Of a DNA stretch of 46,784 nt, positions 10,249-18,672 are shown in pieces (position 1 is the stretch's first letter; each line of letters starts with the position of its first letter). Source of the DNA: Bacteroidaceae bacterium (GTDB lineage Bacteria; Bacteroidota; Bacteroidia; Bacteroidales; Bacteroidaceae). The notes under the pieces were generated by a model. It was given only the letters and a program-made list of their open reading frames with translations, did no database searches and was not told where the DNA came from. Where the stretch lies: positions 1-46,784 of the forward strand of contig JAFTYI010000048.1 in the NCBI GenBank assembly GCA_017464815.1, given 5' to 3'. Position numbers and translations under genes: made by a program.

Positions 10249-11274
10249 TTACTTCAACAACGTGTTTGCATCCCACGCCTCGTTCCAAGCAATGTCGATG
10301 GAATCGCCATTAAAGGTCATGGGTAACCAAATGTAGCGCGAGTTGATGAGGTCGGTCTTGTTCCAACGGTCGAACATGGCCATGTACTTGTCCTCGCCCA
10401 CCTTCAGCACGTGGGTGCTCTGTCCGTAGAAGGTGATATTGGCATCCTTGCCCGAGCAGGGGTTACCCATCACTGTCCATTCACCCAACATCGAGTCGGC
10501 CATGGCATACTGTGCCTGGTTGGGATCCCATGCGGTGCAACCCGATGAGAGGATGTAATACTTACCATGATGCTTGAACACGGCCGGAGCCTCGCGGTAA
10601 GCACCGGGGAAGTTACGGGTAAACTGTCCGGCAGGTTGCAGATAGTCATCGGTCAGCAGGCTGATGTAGAGCGTGCTGTTCTCCTCGGATGAATAGACGT
10701 GGTAAGCCTTGCCGTCGTCATCCTTGAAAAGGGTCATGTCGCGGGCCATAGCACCATTGGGACGCATCGAGCCAAGATACTGGAACTGGCCGGTGGGGCT
10801 GTCGCATACGGCTACACCCGAGGCTGCCTTGGCATAGTTGTGACTGTCCACATGGAGCCACATGACGAACTTCTTGGTAGCATCGTTGTAAATGACTTTC
10901 GGACGCTCCAACACATTGGAGAAGTGGAGCTCTGAGGTGGAATCGTTCTGCTCAGAAGGCAACACCACACCCTCGAACTTCCAATCAACCAGATTCTTTG
11001 ATGAGTAGCACGACACACCACCGGCCTCCGTGCGATAGCACTCCCAGCTGGGAACCTTGGGATTCCAATAGGTGGAGTCGCCCTTGTATTCGCCGTACCA
11101 ATAGTAGGTGCCGTCGTGATAGAGAATGCCGCCACCGTGGGCGTTAATCATGTTACTGTCAGTGTCCAGCCAGATTTCGCCAGACTTTATCAGCTTAGCC
11201 TCTTGCGGCTGTTGGCCACAACTCACTGCTAACAATGCAAGCAGAGAGAAAAGGAAAATTGTTTGTTTTTTCAT
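10249..11274 (-). CDS. Glycoside hydrolase family 43 lipoprotein
   Basis: The 341-residue product begins with a lipoprotein signal (LLALLAVSCGQQ, Cys 20), so it is probably anchored at the cell envelope. NAHGGGILYHDGTYYWYGEY, REAPAVFKHHGKYYILSSG and the later W-D-P and QST segments place it with five-bladed propeller GH43 enzymes, in the branch that includes exo-beta-1,3-galactanases (subfamily 24) and relatives such as subfamily 34; the subfamily cannot be settled by eye. It is the last gene of a GH51-GH97-GH43 run, which suggests arabinan or arabinogalactan side-chain hydrolysis. Confidence 0.8.
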   Translation of the reverse strand: MKKQTIFLFSLLALLAVSCGQQPQEAKLIKSGEIWLDTDSNMINAHGGGILYHDGTYYWYGEYKGDSTYWNPKVPSWECYRTEAGGVSCYSSKNLVDWKFEGVVLPSEQNDSTSELHFSNVLERPKVIYNDATKKFVMWLHVDSHNYAKAASGVAVCDSPTGQFQYLGSMRPNGAMARDMTLFKDDDGKAYHVYSSEENSTLYISLLTDDYLQPAGQFTRNFPGAYREAPAVFKHHGKYYILSSGCTAWDPNQAQYAMADSMLGEWTVMGNPCSGKDANITFYGQSTHVLKVGEDKYMAMFDRWNKTDLINSRYIWLPMTFNGDSIDIAWNEAWDANTLLK

Positions 11275-11301
11275 ACTTGTTTATCTAATGTTTCTTAGGA
11301 A

Positions 11302-11394
11302 TTAAAGGAGTTTTCGCAGGCTTTGGCTTTTTGTATTCACACTGGAATGTTGGCTTTAGCTCCTAACGAGCGAAGCGAGTGATAACTCCTTTAA
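11302..11394. repeat. Inverted repeat between GH97 and GH43
   Basis: TTAAAGGAGTT (11302-11312) and AACTCCTTTAA (11384-11394) are perfect inverted 11-mers in the 145-bp gap. The right half also holds the sequence AACGAGCGAAGCGAGTGATAA, related to GGAGTTATCGCTTCTC at 716-731. It may form a weak processing or attenuation structure between cotranscribed genes. Confidence 0.45.
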
Positions 11395-11419
11395 CGCCTT
11401 TTTACTCCTTAATAACTAA

Positions 11420-13363
11420 TCATTTCTGCACAATAATACCTCCCTGCGGAGCAATGGTGACGGTGAGCTGGTTTTTCTTCTTCATCTTCACCGTCTTCAT
11501 CTGCGGAGCTAGCGTCTTGGCATTATCATCGTAAAGAACGACCTCCTGTCCGGCGTCAAACATCGGCAATGTGAGCTTCAGTTTCAGAGGCTCCGCACCA
11601 GCGTTGATACCAGCAACATACCAAGTGTCACCATGGCGACGAGCAATGACACAGTACTTACCAGGGTAGCCATCAATGAAGCGGGTTTCGTCCCATGTAG
11701 TGGGAATCTGCTTCATAAAGTCGATGCAGAGAGCCGGCGCATCCGTCAGGTTGTTGGGCGCAAGGGCGAAGTTCTGGATAGGGTTCTGGAAAAGCACGCC
11801 TGTGGCCAACTGGAAGATGTCAGTGGTGCGGCGTGTGGTGCCACCGTCGTTGTTGCGGTTGTTACGTTTGTTGAGCAACACGCCACCGAACTCCATGCTG
11901 CCCACCGTGTTGCGGATAAAGGGGTGGAGGCAGGCATTGAAGGCTTCGTTGTCGCACGATTCCTGGGTGAAGATGAGATTCTCGCTGGCCAACACGGCTT
12001 CGCTACCTACGTAGTTGGGGTACATGCGTTCCCAACCGCGAGGCAGGGTGCAACCGTGGAAGATACACATCAGCCCGTGGTCGTCGGCATCGCTGAGGAT
12101 GGCTTCGTAGAGGCGCATGGTCTCCTGCTTGTCGCCACCAAAGAAGTCGACCTTGATGCCCTTCACACCGAGGCTTTCCATCCACTTCATCTCACGTTTG
12201 CGGATGATGGGGTTGTCCATGTGGTGAACAGGGCCTTGCTCGATGTCGTTCCAATAACCGCTTGAGCTGTACCAGAGGAAGACGTCGACCTTCTTGCTGT
12301 GGGCATACTTGATGAGGTCGGCCATACGGGTGCGGCCGATGTTGTTGTCCCACCAGTTGTCGATGAGTACATATTCGTAGCCCATGGCAGCTGCCAGGTC
12401 GATGTAACGCACTTGGTCGTCGTAGTTGATACTGCCATCCTGCCACATAATCCAACTCCAAGTGCCACGGCCGTACTGGTAATCGCGACTGGGTTCATAG
12501 AGCGGTTTCACCAAGTCCCAAGGGATGGTTGTCTCCACGATGGGTTTCAGTGTTTCGCCAACGGTGATGGTGCGCCAGGGGGTTGCACCGGGCAGGGAGA
12601 TGCCGGGAGCCGATGTGCCGTTGCCGTTGTTCTCCTCGGGCATGGGATATTCGATGCTGTAGAGTCCGCCATCGGCAGCATCACTCAGGCGTGATGCACA
12701 ATAGCGGCTGTCCACACCCGTCTCGCTGATGAGCACCCATCCGTCTTCACCCACGTGGAAAAGGCAGGGGAAGGTGTAGCCGTGGCCATATTGCGAGCGG
12801 TCGCTCATGGGAGCATCGGCCTTATAGACCTCTTCGTAGCTGGGTTTTGTGCGTTTCCATCCAATCATGGCGTCGCTCTGCGGCGTAAGGAATGTGGTCG
12901 AGTGGTCGGGCAGGTTGAAGCCGGTAGCCTCATCGGTCACCACACAGGCACGGGTGTCGCCCCACACGGGCAAAGTGTAGCGGAAAGCCACGTCGTTGTT
13001 GCTCACGCGGAACTGCACCCCGATGCTACGACGCCGGGCGCCAAGGGTGATATCCACCTCGTTGGCTGCATAGTGGGCATGGCTGGTCTTGATGTTTTTC
13101 AGCGAATAGCACTCCTCCACGGCTTTTGCGGGAGAGGCTTTCAAGGTGAGTCCCCTAGTGAAGTCGGCCACATTGGTCTTCAATCCGAGTGGCGAGCTTT
13201 CCAGCATCTGCTTACCTTTATATATAATAGAGTATACGGGGGTTCCGCCATTCTCGCTGACGGTCACTTGCAACAGACTGTCGGGACTGTAGATTTTCAC
13301 ATCCTCGGCTTGAGCAACATTCAGGCCCAAAATGAGGGAGAGGGGGAAAAGGAGTTTTTTCAT
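11420..13363 (-). CDS. Glycoside hydrolase family 97 enzyme, retaining type
   Basis: The 647-residue protein has a Sec signal peptide (to about AQA, residue 19), the GH97 N-terminal beta-sandwich (KIYSPDSLLQVTVSENGG), a TIM barrel and a C-terminal beta domain ending TIAPQGGIIVQK. GIKVDFFGGDK carries an aspartate at residue 406, placed like the nucleophile of retaining GH97 alpha-galactosidases; inverting SusB-type alpha-glucosidases lack it. Glu 455 or Glu 461 could be the acid/base. Retaining GH97 members include alpha-galactosidases and beta-L-arabinopyranosidases; with GH51 and GH43 neighbours the latter is attractive, but this is inference. Confidence 0.88.
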   Translation of the reverse strand: MKKLLFPLSLILGLNVAQAEDVKIYSPDSLLQVTVSENGGTPVYSIIYKGKQMLESSPLGLKTNVADFTRGLTLKASPAKAVEECYSLKNIKTSHAHYAANEVDITLGARRRSIGVQFRVSNNDVAFRYTLPVWGDTRACVVTDEATGFNLPDHSTTFLTPQSDAMIGWKRTKPSYEEVYKADAPMSDRSQYGHGYTFPCLFHVGEDGWVLISETGVDSRYCASRLSDAADGGLYSIEYPMPEENNGNGTSAPGISLPGATPWRTITVGETLKPIVETTIPWDLVKPLYEPSRDYQYGRGTWSWIMWQDGSINYDDQVRYIDLAAAMGYEYVLIDNWWDNNIGRTRMADLIKYAHSKKVDVFLWYSSSGYWNDIEQGPVHHMDNPIIRKREMKWMESLGVKGIKVDFFGGDKQETMRLYEAILSDADDHGLMCIFHGCTLPRGWERMYPNYVGSEAVLASENLIFTQESCDNEAFNACLHPFIRNTVGSMEFGGVLLNKRNNRNNDGGTTRRTTDIFQLATGVLFQNPIQNFALAPNNLTDAPALCIDFMKQIPTTWDETRFIDGYPGKYCVIARRHGDTWYVAGINAGAEPLKLKLTLPMFDAGQEVVLYDDNAKTLAPQMKTVKMKKKNQLTVTIAPQGGIIVQK

Positions 13364-13376
13364 ATATATCGGTTTT

Positions 13377-13448
13377 ATTTAGGCACGGATTACACGGATT
13401 ACGCGGTTATTAATTATCCGTGTCAATCCGTGTAATCCGTGCCTAAAA
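13377..13448. repeat. Inverted-repeat element B (acggat type) between GH51 and GH97
   Basis: The arm TTAGGCACGGATTACACGG is mirrored by CCGTGTAATCCGTGCCTAAA around a short centre that adds a second GCGG/CCGTG unit. It fills most of the 92-bp gap between two same-strand genes, so it sits inside a likely transcript and could act as an attenuator or mRNA-end stabiliser. Confidence 0.8.
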
Positions 13449-13455
13449 TAGATTC

Positions 13456-15450
13456 TTACTTGCCGTTCTTCACAAACTTATACACACAGAAGGTCTTGGG
13501 GCCAATCTGAGTGTTGAGCACGTTGCCCTCGATAGCAATGCTGCTCTCCACGGGGATGATGGTGTTGGGGGCATCCACGGTGTTGTCCTTCAAGAGGTCG
13601 TCGGTGTGGAAGGTGATTACCTTACCGTCGGTGAGGGTTGTCTTCTTCTTCAAACCAGTGAAGTTGAGGGTAATAGGCTGAGCCTTGTCGCCCACGTTGA
13701 TAACCTTCACGATGTAAGTCTTCGCATCGTTGTCCCAAACGGCACTAGCAAAGAGTCCGTCCTGACCTTCCTGACCGCTGACAGGCTGTCCGGCCATAGT
13801 GAGAGGAAGCACGTTAGTACCCTTGTTGTGAGCATAAAGCTGCTGTACATAGTAGCTGCAAGTCTTCACCGAACGGAGGTTGTCGAACCAAATCATGTCG
13901 GGACGCCACTGCCAACCCTCCACGTGAGCGAAGAGCGGAGCGTATGTGGCCATGTGCACGATGTCGGCATTACGCTCGAGGTTGGTCATGAAGGCAGCCT
14001 CCAGAAGGGCTGCATTGAAGTGGTTCCACTTCTTACCGTTGGCACCGTGGCAAGCATACTCGCCGGCGAACACCTTCGGACCCTTGCGGTCGTACTTGTC
14101 ATAGCGGTTACCGGCTGCCAAGAACCAACTTTCGGGGCGATAGAAATGCTCATCTACGAGGTCAACTTTCAGACGCTTCATCTCCGGCCACAGGTAGTCG
14201 AAGTCGCGACCTTCTGAGTTAGGACCAGATGAGCCTACCACCTTGATTTCGGGATGTTTCTCACGGAACACTTTCACAAACACTTCGAGGCGTTCGGGAT
14301 ACTCCTTGCCCCATTGTTCGTTACCGATACCGAGGAACTTCAGGTTGAACGGTTCGGGGTGTCCCATCTCGGCACGCAGCTTACCCCACTCAGTATCTAC
14401 TGAGCCGTTGGCAAACTCAACCAAGTCAAGAGCATCCTGCACGAACGGCTCCAAGTCGGCCACGGCACAGTGAGCACTCTCGTGGTTGTTCTGATATTGG
14501 CAAGCTAAACCAACATTGAGGATAGGCAGTGGCTCGGCACCAATCTCTTCGCTCATGAGGAAGTACTCATAGAAACCGAGTCCGTAGCTCTGATAGTAGT
14601 CGGGGAAGAAACGGTGACCGAAGGTGTATTGCCAACGGTTCTCATTGAGCGGACGGTTCTCGACGGCACCCACAGACTTTTTCCAGTCGTAGCGTGTCTC
14701 CAGGTCAGTTCCCTCTACGATACATCCACCGGGGAAACGGAACACACCGGGCTTCACGTCGGCCAATGCCTGCACGAGGTCTTTGCGAAGACCGTTCTTA
14801 TGACCGTTCCAAGTGTCAACGGGGAAGAGAGAAACATGTTCTACATCAGCACCGTTCTGTCCACGCAGGAAGACGCGCATCACAGCCTTCTCCTCTGTCT
14901 TGTTAGGAGTCAGTTCCACTTCATATTTTTTCCATTCGTGAGAATTTACAGTAATTTCAGCACCTGCCAATCCTTGGCTTTCACCCATTGACTTGGTGTC
15001 GGCAATCTCGGCATAAATCTTTGCAGTGCCATCAGCTTTGGCCGTACGTGCCCACACACTGAAGCGATACTTCTCGCCCTTCTTCACACCGATGCCGAAG
15101 AAGCCTTCATTCTCGATGCAAGTGTGCTTGTGTCCGTGACCCGAGCCATTCAGACGTACGTAGTGAGGATTGCGCTCAAAAGGACCGTCGTTCTTCAACT
15201 CAACTTTACCAGCCACTTTCCATCCTTGCAGATTGTTGCAGGGGAACTCAAATGAGCGGTTTTTCACCAATTCGGCATAAAGTCCGCCATCGGCCGCATA
15301 GTTAATGTCCTCAAAGAAGAGACCATACATGGTCGGTTGGATTTCAGCTCCCACCTTCTTCGTGTTAATCACCAACTCGTGTGTGTCGGTGCTCTGTGCA
15401 ACGGCCGTCAATCCGGCGGCCAGTGCCAGGGTTGTCAACAGTGTTTTCAT
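13456..15450 (-). CDS. Alpha-L-arabinofuranosidase, GH51
   Basis: The 664-residue protein has a signal peptide ending near AVAQ (residue 19), an N-terminal carbohydrate-binding-like region, the GH51 TIM barrel and a C-terminal beta sandwich. GIGNEQWG places the acid/base glutamate at residue 378 and KVFAGEYACHG places the nucleophile at residue 464, as in the extracellular or eukaryote-like branch of GH51. It removes terminal alpha-L-arabinofuranose from arabinan, arabinoxylan or arabinogalactan. It is first in a run with GH97 and GH43. No TAnnTTTG box was clear upstream. Confidence 0.92.
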   Translation of the reverse strand: MKTLLTTLALAAGLTAVAQSTDTHELVINTKKVGAEIQPTMYGLFFEDINYAADGGLYAELVKNRSFEFPCNNLQGWKVAGKVELKNDGPFERNPHYVRLNGSGHGHKHTCIENEGFFGIGVKKGEKYRFSVWARTAKADGTAKIYAEIADTKSMGESQGLAGAEITVNSHEWKKYEVELTPNKTEEKAVMRVFLRGQNGADVEHVSLFPVDTWNGHKNGLRKDLVQALADVKPGVFRFPGGCIVEGTDLETRYDWKKSVGAVENRPLNENRWQYTFGHRFFPDYYQSYGLGFYEYFLMSEEIGAEPLPILNVGLACQYQNNHESAHCAVADLEPFVQDALDLVEFANGSVDTEWGKLRAEMGHPEPFNLKFLGIGNEQWGKEYPERLEVFVKVFREKHPEIKVVGSSGPNSEGRDFDYLWPEMKRLKVDLVDEHFYRPESWFLAAGNRYDKYDRKGPKVFAGEYACHGANGKKWNHFNAALLEAAFMTNLERNADIVHMATYAPLFAHVEGWQWRPDMIWFDNLRSVKTCSYYVQQLYAHNKGTNVLPLTMAGQPVSGQEGQDGLFASAVWDNDAKTYIVKVINVGDKAQPITLNFTGLKKKTTLTDGKVITFHTDDLLKDNTVDAPNTIIPVESSIAIEGNVLNTQIGPKTFCVYKFVKNGK

Positions 15451-15531
15451 CTTGTTTCCTATTTTTGGGTTAATAATTAGTTTTCGAGGTTTTACTAAAT
15501 TTCTATTCTATACTTTCTAGAAGTCCTAGAT

Positions 15532-15568
15532 TATCTAGATTGTCTAGATTATCTGGATTGTCTAGATC
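15532..15568. repeat. Short 9-bp tandem repeat at the sufE 3' end
   Basis: About four copies of a 9-mer of the type TAGATTATC / TAGATTGTC run in tandem and overlap the last codon and the stop of the SufE-like gene. This looks like replication slippage and is a possible length-variable site. Confidence 0.7.
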
Positions 15569-15987
15569 GTCTTTGCCTTGAAGGCCAGGGCATACATGCG
15601 CATCTGCTTCACCATGGCCAACAGGCCGTTGCTGCGAGTGGGTGAAAGATGCTCCTTCAAGCCGATGCGCTCGATAAAGTAGAGGTCGCTCTCCAATATT
15701 TCGTCGGGGGTGTGGCCACTCACCACTTGGATGAGGAGACTGATGATGCCCTTCACGATGAGGGCATCGCTCTCGGCCTGAAAGTGTACGAGGCCGTCGG
15801 CGTAATCGGCCTGCAACCACACACGGCTCTGACATCCTTCAATAAGATTCTGCTCCGTCTTATACTGCTCATCCAACGGTGCCTGTTCATTACCAAGGTC
15901 GATGAGCAGTTGGTAACGGTCCATCCAATCGTCCAGTTCGCTGAACTCTTCGATGACTTCGTCCTGCAATTCATTAATGGTCTTCAT
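15562..15987 (-). CDS. sufE: SufE-family sulfur acceptor
   Basis: The 141-residue protein has the SufE fold signature, with the sulfur-accepting cysteine in EGCQSRVW (Cys 52) and the later SPTRSNGLLAMV segment. SufE stimulates the cysteine desulfurase SufS during Fe-S cluster assembly by taking persulfide from it. No other suf gene is in the window; the gene follows the M28 peptidase gene on the same strand at 54 bp. Its stop codon falls in a short tandem repeat. Confidence 0.9.
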   Translation of the reverse strand: MKTINELQDEVIEEFSELDDWMDRYQLLIDLGNEQAPLDEQYKTEQNLIEGCQSRVWLQADYADGLVHFQAESDALIVKGIISLLIQVVSGHTPDEILESDLYFIERIGLKEHLSPTRSNGLLAMVKQMRMYALAFKAKTI

Positions 15988-16041
15988 GTGCTTTTATCTG
16001 TCTTTTAATGGGATTATCTCACATTCCTATTCCCTTTTTTC

Positions 16042-17049
16042 TCACTCTTCATTATATATCACCTCCAGCAACGTCTGCCCCACGGCCTTTAAAGTGGACC
16101 GGTCGATGTGCTCCATATTGTCGTTCACCGTATGCCACGTGTCGCCGAAACTGGAGAGTTCGCTATCGGTCATCATGGGGATGATGTCGATGCAGGGGAT
16201 GCGTGCGATGCGGTTGATGGGCAAATGGTCGTCGGTGACGTAACCACCACGTTGCTTAGGGAAGTAGTTGCCGTATCCGGCGGCATGAGCCTTGCCCCAC
16301 ACCTTGTCGACGATGGCCGAGGCGTACTCCTCGGAGAATCCCTCCTTGTAGAAGGTTGCCCCCTTGCCTCCCACCATGTCGAGCAGGATGGCAAATCGGG
16401 CGTTGTAGTCGGTCACATGAGGAGTGCGTGCCCAATATTGGGAACCTAAGCACCAACTACCTTCGCTACTCAGTTCATTCATGAATTGAGGGACTCCATA
16501 GTCTTCCACATCAAAAAAGATGATGTCCACGCCCAATGCAGGTTGTTGCTGCTGTATCTGGCGGGCCACCTCCAGCAACACTCCCACCCCGCTGGCTCCG
16601 TCGTTGGCTCCGTTGACAGGAGTGTGGTGATTCTTCTCATCCGGGTCATTGTCCGCCCACGGGCGGCAATCCCAATGGGCACAGAGCAACAGGCGCTTGC
16701 GGTTTCCGAGTTGAAACGAGCCAATGATGTTGCGCATCTGCAACGGTGTGCCGTCGAAGGCGTCCACCACATCGCACTGCTCGTCCACCTGCGCGCCGAA
16801 GCGTTTCAACTGTTGCACCAAATAATCTCCACACTCACGGTGGGCTTCGCTATTGGGCACACGTGGGCCGAACGCCACTTGGCCGGCCACATAACTGTAG
16901 GCACTATCGGCATCGAACGCGGGCACATTCACAACGCGGGCGTTGCTCCCACCGGCCTGTCCGGCAGGTTTGCTACCCACTCCGACGCAACACGTCAACA
17001 GGATGGAAAAGGCCGCCCACACAAGGATTTGGATGGTATGTCTGTTCAT
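16042..17049 (-). CDS. M28-fold lipoprotein, probable glutaminyl-peptide cyclotransferase
   Basis: The product of about 335 residues starts with a lipoprotein signal (SILLTCCVG). The metal-binding pattern is that of type II (animal-like) glutaminyl cyclases: HWDCRPWADNDP, Asp in GANDGASGVG, Glu in FDVEDYG and His in WHTVNDNMEHID. These single-zinc enzymes convert N-terminal glutamine to pyroglutamate in the periplasm, where Bacteroidetes use them because Sec-exported proteins often start with Gln after signal cleavage. A second ATG at 17055 is two codons upstream; either may be used. An M28 aminopeptidase is the alternative. Confidence 0.85.
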   Translation of the reverse strand: MNRHTIQILVWAAFSILLTCCVGVGSKPAGQAGGSNARVVNVPAFDADSAYSYVAGQVAFGPRVPNSEAHRECGDYLVQQLKRFGAQVDEQCDVVDAFDGTPLQMRNIIGSFQLGNRKRLLLCAHWDCRPWADNDPDEKNHHTPVNGANDGASGVGVLLEVARQIQQQQPALGVDIIFFDVEDYGVPQFMNELSSEGSWCLGSQYWARTPHVTDYNARFAILLDMVGGKGATFYKEGFSEEYASAIVDKVWGKAHAAGYGNYFPKQRGGYVTDDHLPINRIARIPCIDIIPMMTDSELSSFGDTWHTVNDNMEHIDRSTLKAVGQTLLEVIYNEE

Positions 17050-17081
17050 AGTCATTCAGTCACTTATCAGAATAAGGTGCA

Positions 17082-17089
17082 AATATACA
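17082..17089 (-). promoter_or_regulatory. -7 box upstream of the M28 gene
   Basis: TATATTTG on the minus strand matches TAnnTTTG, about 33 bp before the ATG at 17049. Confidence 0.6.
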
Positions 17090-17262
17090 CTATTTTATCG
17101 AAAAAGCATCGATTGTTAACGATTGATAACTAAGTTTTTTTTCACAAATCACCCTTACGCAAGAGAAAAAGGTGAAATATCCATCGGAAAAGCAACGTTT
17201 TTTTTCCACACAAAAACAGGCGGCACTTCGCTCACCTCACAAACGCCTTGAGCCCCACTTAA

Positions 17263-17394
17263 GGATGAGGCGACCTTAATTCAAGGATAAGTAACCTCCA
17301 TTTAAAAATGAAGCGACCTTAGCCTTGGGATGAAGCGACCTTAGCCTTGGGTTAAGGCTACCTTAACCCTAAGATGGGTGAAGACGGGCAGAAA
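17263..17394. repeat. 22-bp tandem array, locus 2, upstream of argR
   Basis: Six rows of 22 bases start at 17263, 17285, 17307, 17329, 17351 and 17373. Rows 17307 and 17329 agree at 21 of 22 positions, with core ATGAAGCGACCTTAGCC. The rows contain AAGG...CCTT half-palindromes, and GGGTTAAGG...CCTTAACCC at 17350-17370 is a perfect one. The same register continues into the two ARG-box-like sites at 17395 and 17417. Confidence 0.8.
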
Positions 17395-17432
17395 TGAATA
17401 TTTATGCAACTCAAGATGTATATTTATGCATT
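17393..17432. promoter_or_regulatory. Two candidate ARG boxes upstream of the arginine operon
   Basis: TGAATATTTATGCA (17395-17408) and TGTATATTTATGCA (17417-17430) each differ from the classical TGAAT-wwww-ATTCA ARG box by one or two bases, and their centres are 22 bp apart, close to the 21-bp spacing bound by an ArgR hexamer. A weaker third copy, TGTATATTATTGCA, overlaps the promoter region at 17490-17503. The position 5' of argR itself suggests autoregulation of the operon by arginine; this is inference. Confidence 0.6.
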
Positions 17433-17513
17433 TTAAGGGACGATTTTTGCCTTTTTCTGCATAAAACCATAAAAATATAGGGTGATTTTTGTATATTATT
17501 GCATTTTTATTTG

Positions 17514-17521
17514 TACTTTTG
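17514..17521 (+). promoter_or_regulatory. -7 box of the arginine operon
   Basis: TACTTTTG matches TAnnTTTG and lies 26 bp before the argR ATG. A TTTG at 17488-17491 is 22 bp upstream, slightly long for the -33 spacing. Confidence 0.65.
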
Positions 17522-17547
17522 CGGCTCATTTGGAATAAACATACAAG

Positions 17548-18027
17548 ATGAAGAAGAAAACCAACCGACTCGACACCATCAAGATGCTGATTTCGAGCAG
17601 AGAAATATGCAGTCAGGACGAACTGCTGGAGTTGCTGAGACGAGAAGGCCTGGGAGTGACCCAAGCCACCCTTTCGCGCGACTTGAAACAACTGAAGGTG
17701 GCCAAGGCTTCAAGCATGACGGGAAAATACGTGTATGTGCTTCCCAACAGCACCGTCTATCGCCGCTTGCCAGAGAAGGACAGCCCTGTGCAGGAGATGA
17801 TGAAATATACGGGATTCGTCTCTATAAACTTCTCGCACAACATTGCCGTCATCCGCACACGCCCGGGATACGCCAGCAGTTTGGCATACGATATTGACAA
17901 TCAAGACCTGAGCGCAATCGTGGGAACCATCGCCGGAGACGACACCATCATGCTGGTCATCCGCGAAGGAGTGACGCATGACGAGGTGCGCCACGCCTTG
18001 CATCCCATCATTCACAATCAGATTTGA
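17548..18027 (+). CDS. argR: Arginine repressor ArgR
   Basis: The 159-residue protein has the N-terminal winged helix of ArgR (SQDELLELLRREGLGVTQAT, then LSRDLKQLKVAK) and the C-terminal hexamerisation and arginine-binding domain with GTIAGDDTIMLV. It senses arginine and represses biosynthesis genes. It heads the operon with GNAT, argG, pspC-like, argC and argD genes and has two ARG-box-like palindromes about 120 bp upstream, so it probably controls its own transcription. Confidence 0.95.
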   Translation: MKKKTNRLDTIKMLISSREICSQDELLELLRREGLGVTQATLSRDLKQLKVAKASSMTGKYVYVLPNSTVYRRLPEKDSPVQEMMKYTGFVSINFSHNIAVIRTRPGYASSLAYDIDNQDLSAIVGTIAGDDTIMLVIREGVTHDEVRHALHPIIHNQI

Positions 18028-18103
18028 CAATCTCGCGAGCAATCACTAATTGCCCAATGTGTATATATAATATATTAAGGTAAAAAAGGGAAAATCGAAG
18101 GAA

Positions 18104-18661
18104 ATGGAAAAGGAAAACAAACCTATCATAGACGTGATGGTGGCCGATGCCTCACACGAGGTGTATGTGGACACGATTCTGGACACGATTACCGCCGCCG
18201 CCAAGGTGCGTGGCACAGGCATTGCCAAGCGTACGCACGAATATGTGGCACAGAAGATGAAGGAGGGAAAGGCCATCATTGCCCTCTGTGGCGACGAGTT
18301 TGCCGGGTTCTGCTACATCGAGAGCTGGGGAAACAAGCAATATGTGGCCAATTCGGGACTTATCGTAGTGGAGAAATTCCGTGGACAGGGATTGGCCAAG
18401 CGCATCAAGCAGGCCGCCTTCACACTGAGCCGCTTGCGCTGGCCGCACGCCAAGTTGTTTGGCCTCACCAGCGGAGGGGCGGTGATGAAAATCAACACCG
18501 AACTTGGCTACGTGCCCGTGCCTTTTGCCGAACTGACGGACGACGAGGCCTTCTGGCGCGGATGCGAGGGATGCTGCAACCACGATGTGTTGGAGCGCAC
18601 CGGCCGCCGCTATTGCATCTGCACGGCGATGCTGTATGACCCGGAGAAAAAAGCAAAATAA
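18104..18661 (+). CDS. GNAT acyltransferase, candidate glutamate N-acyltransferase
   Basis: The 185-residue protein is a single GNAT domain: IVVEKFRGQGLAKRIKQAAF carries the acyl-CoA pyrophosphate loop (RGQGLAK). The C-terminal part has a cysteine cluster, CEGCCNHD then CICT. It sits between argR and argG, where the first step of ornithine synthesis is otherwise missing. No classical ArgA (kinase-like plus GNAT) or ArgJ is in the window, so a short-GNAT N-acetylglutamate synthase role is likely. Bacteroides use N-succinyl intermediates, so the acyl donor here might be succinyl-CoA; that is inference. The start ATG 18104 follows an AAGGAA ribosome-binding site. Confidence 0.75.
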   Translation: MEKENKPIIDVMVADASHEVYVDTILDTITAAAKVRGTGIAKRTHEYVAQKMKEGKAIIALCGDEFAGFCYIESWGNKQYVANSGLIVVEKFRGQGLAKRIKQAAFTLSRLRWPHAKLFGLTSGGAVMKINTELGYVPVPFAELTDDEAFWRGCEGCCNHDVLERTGRRYCICTAMLYDPEKKAK

Positions 18662-18672
18662 ATCAAAACGAT

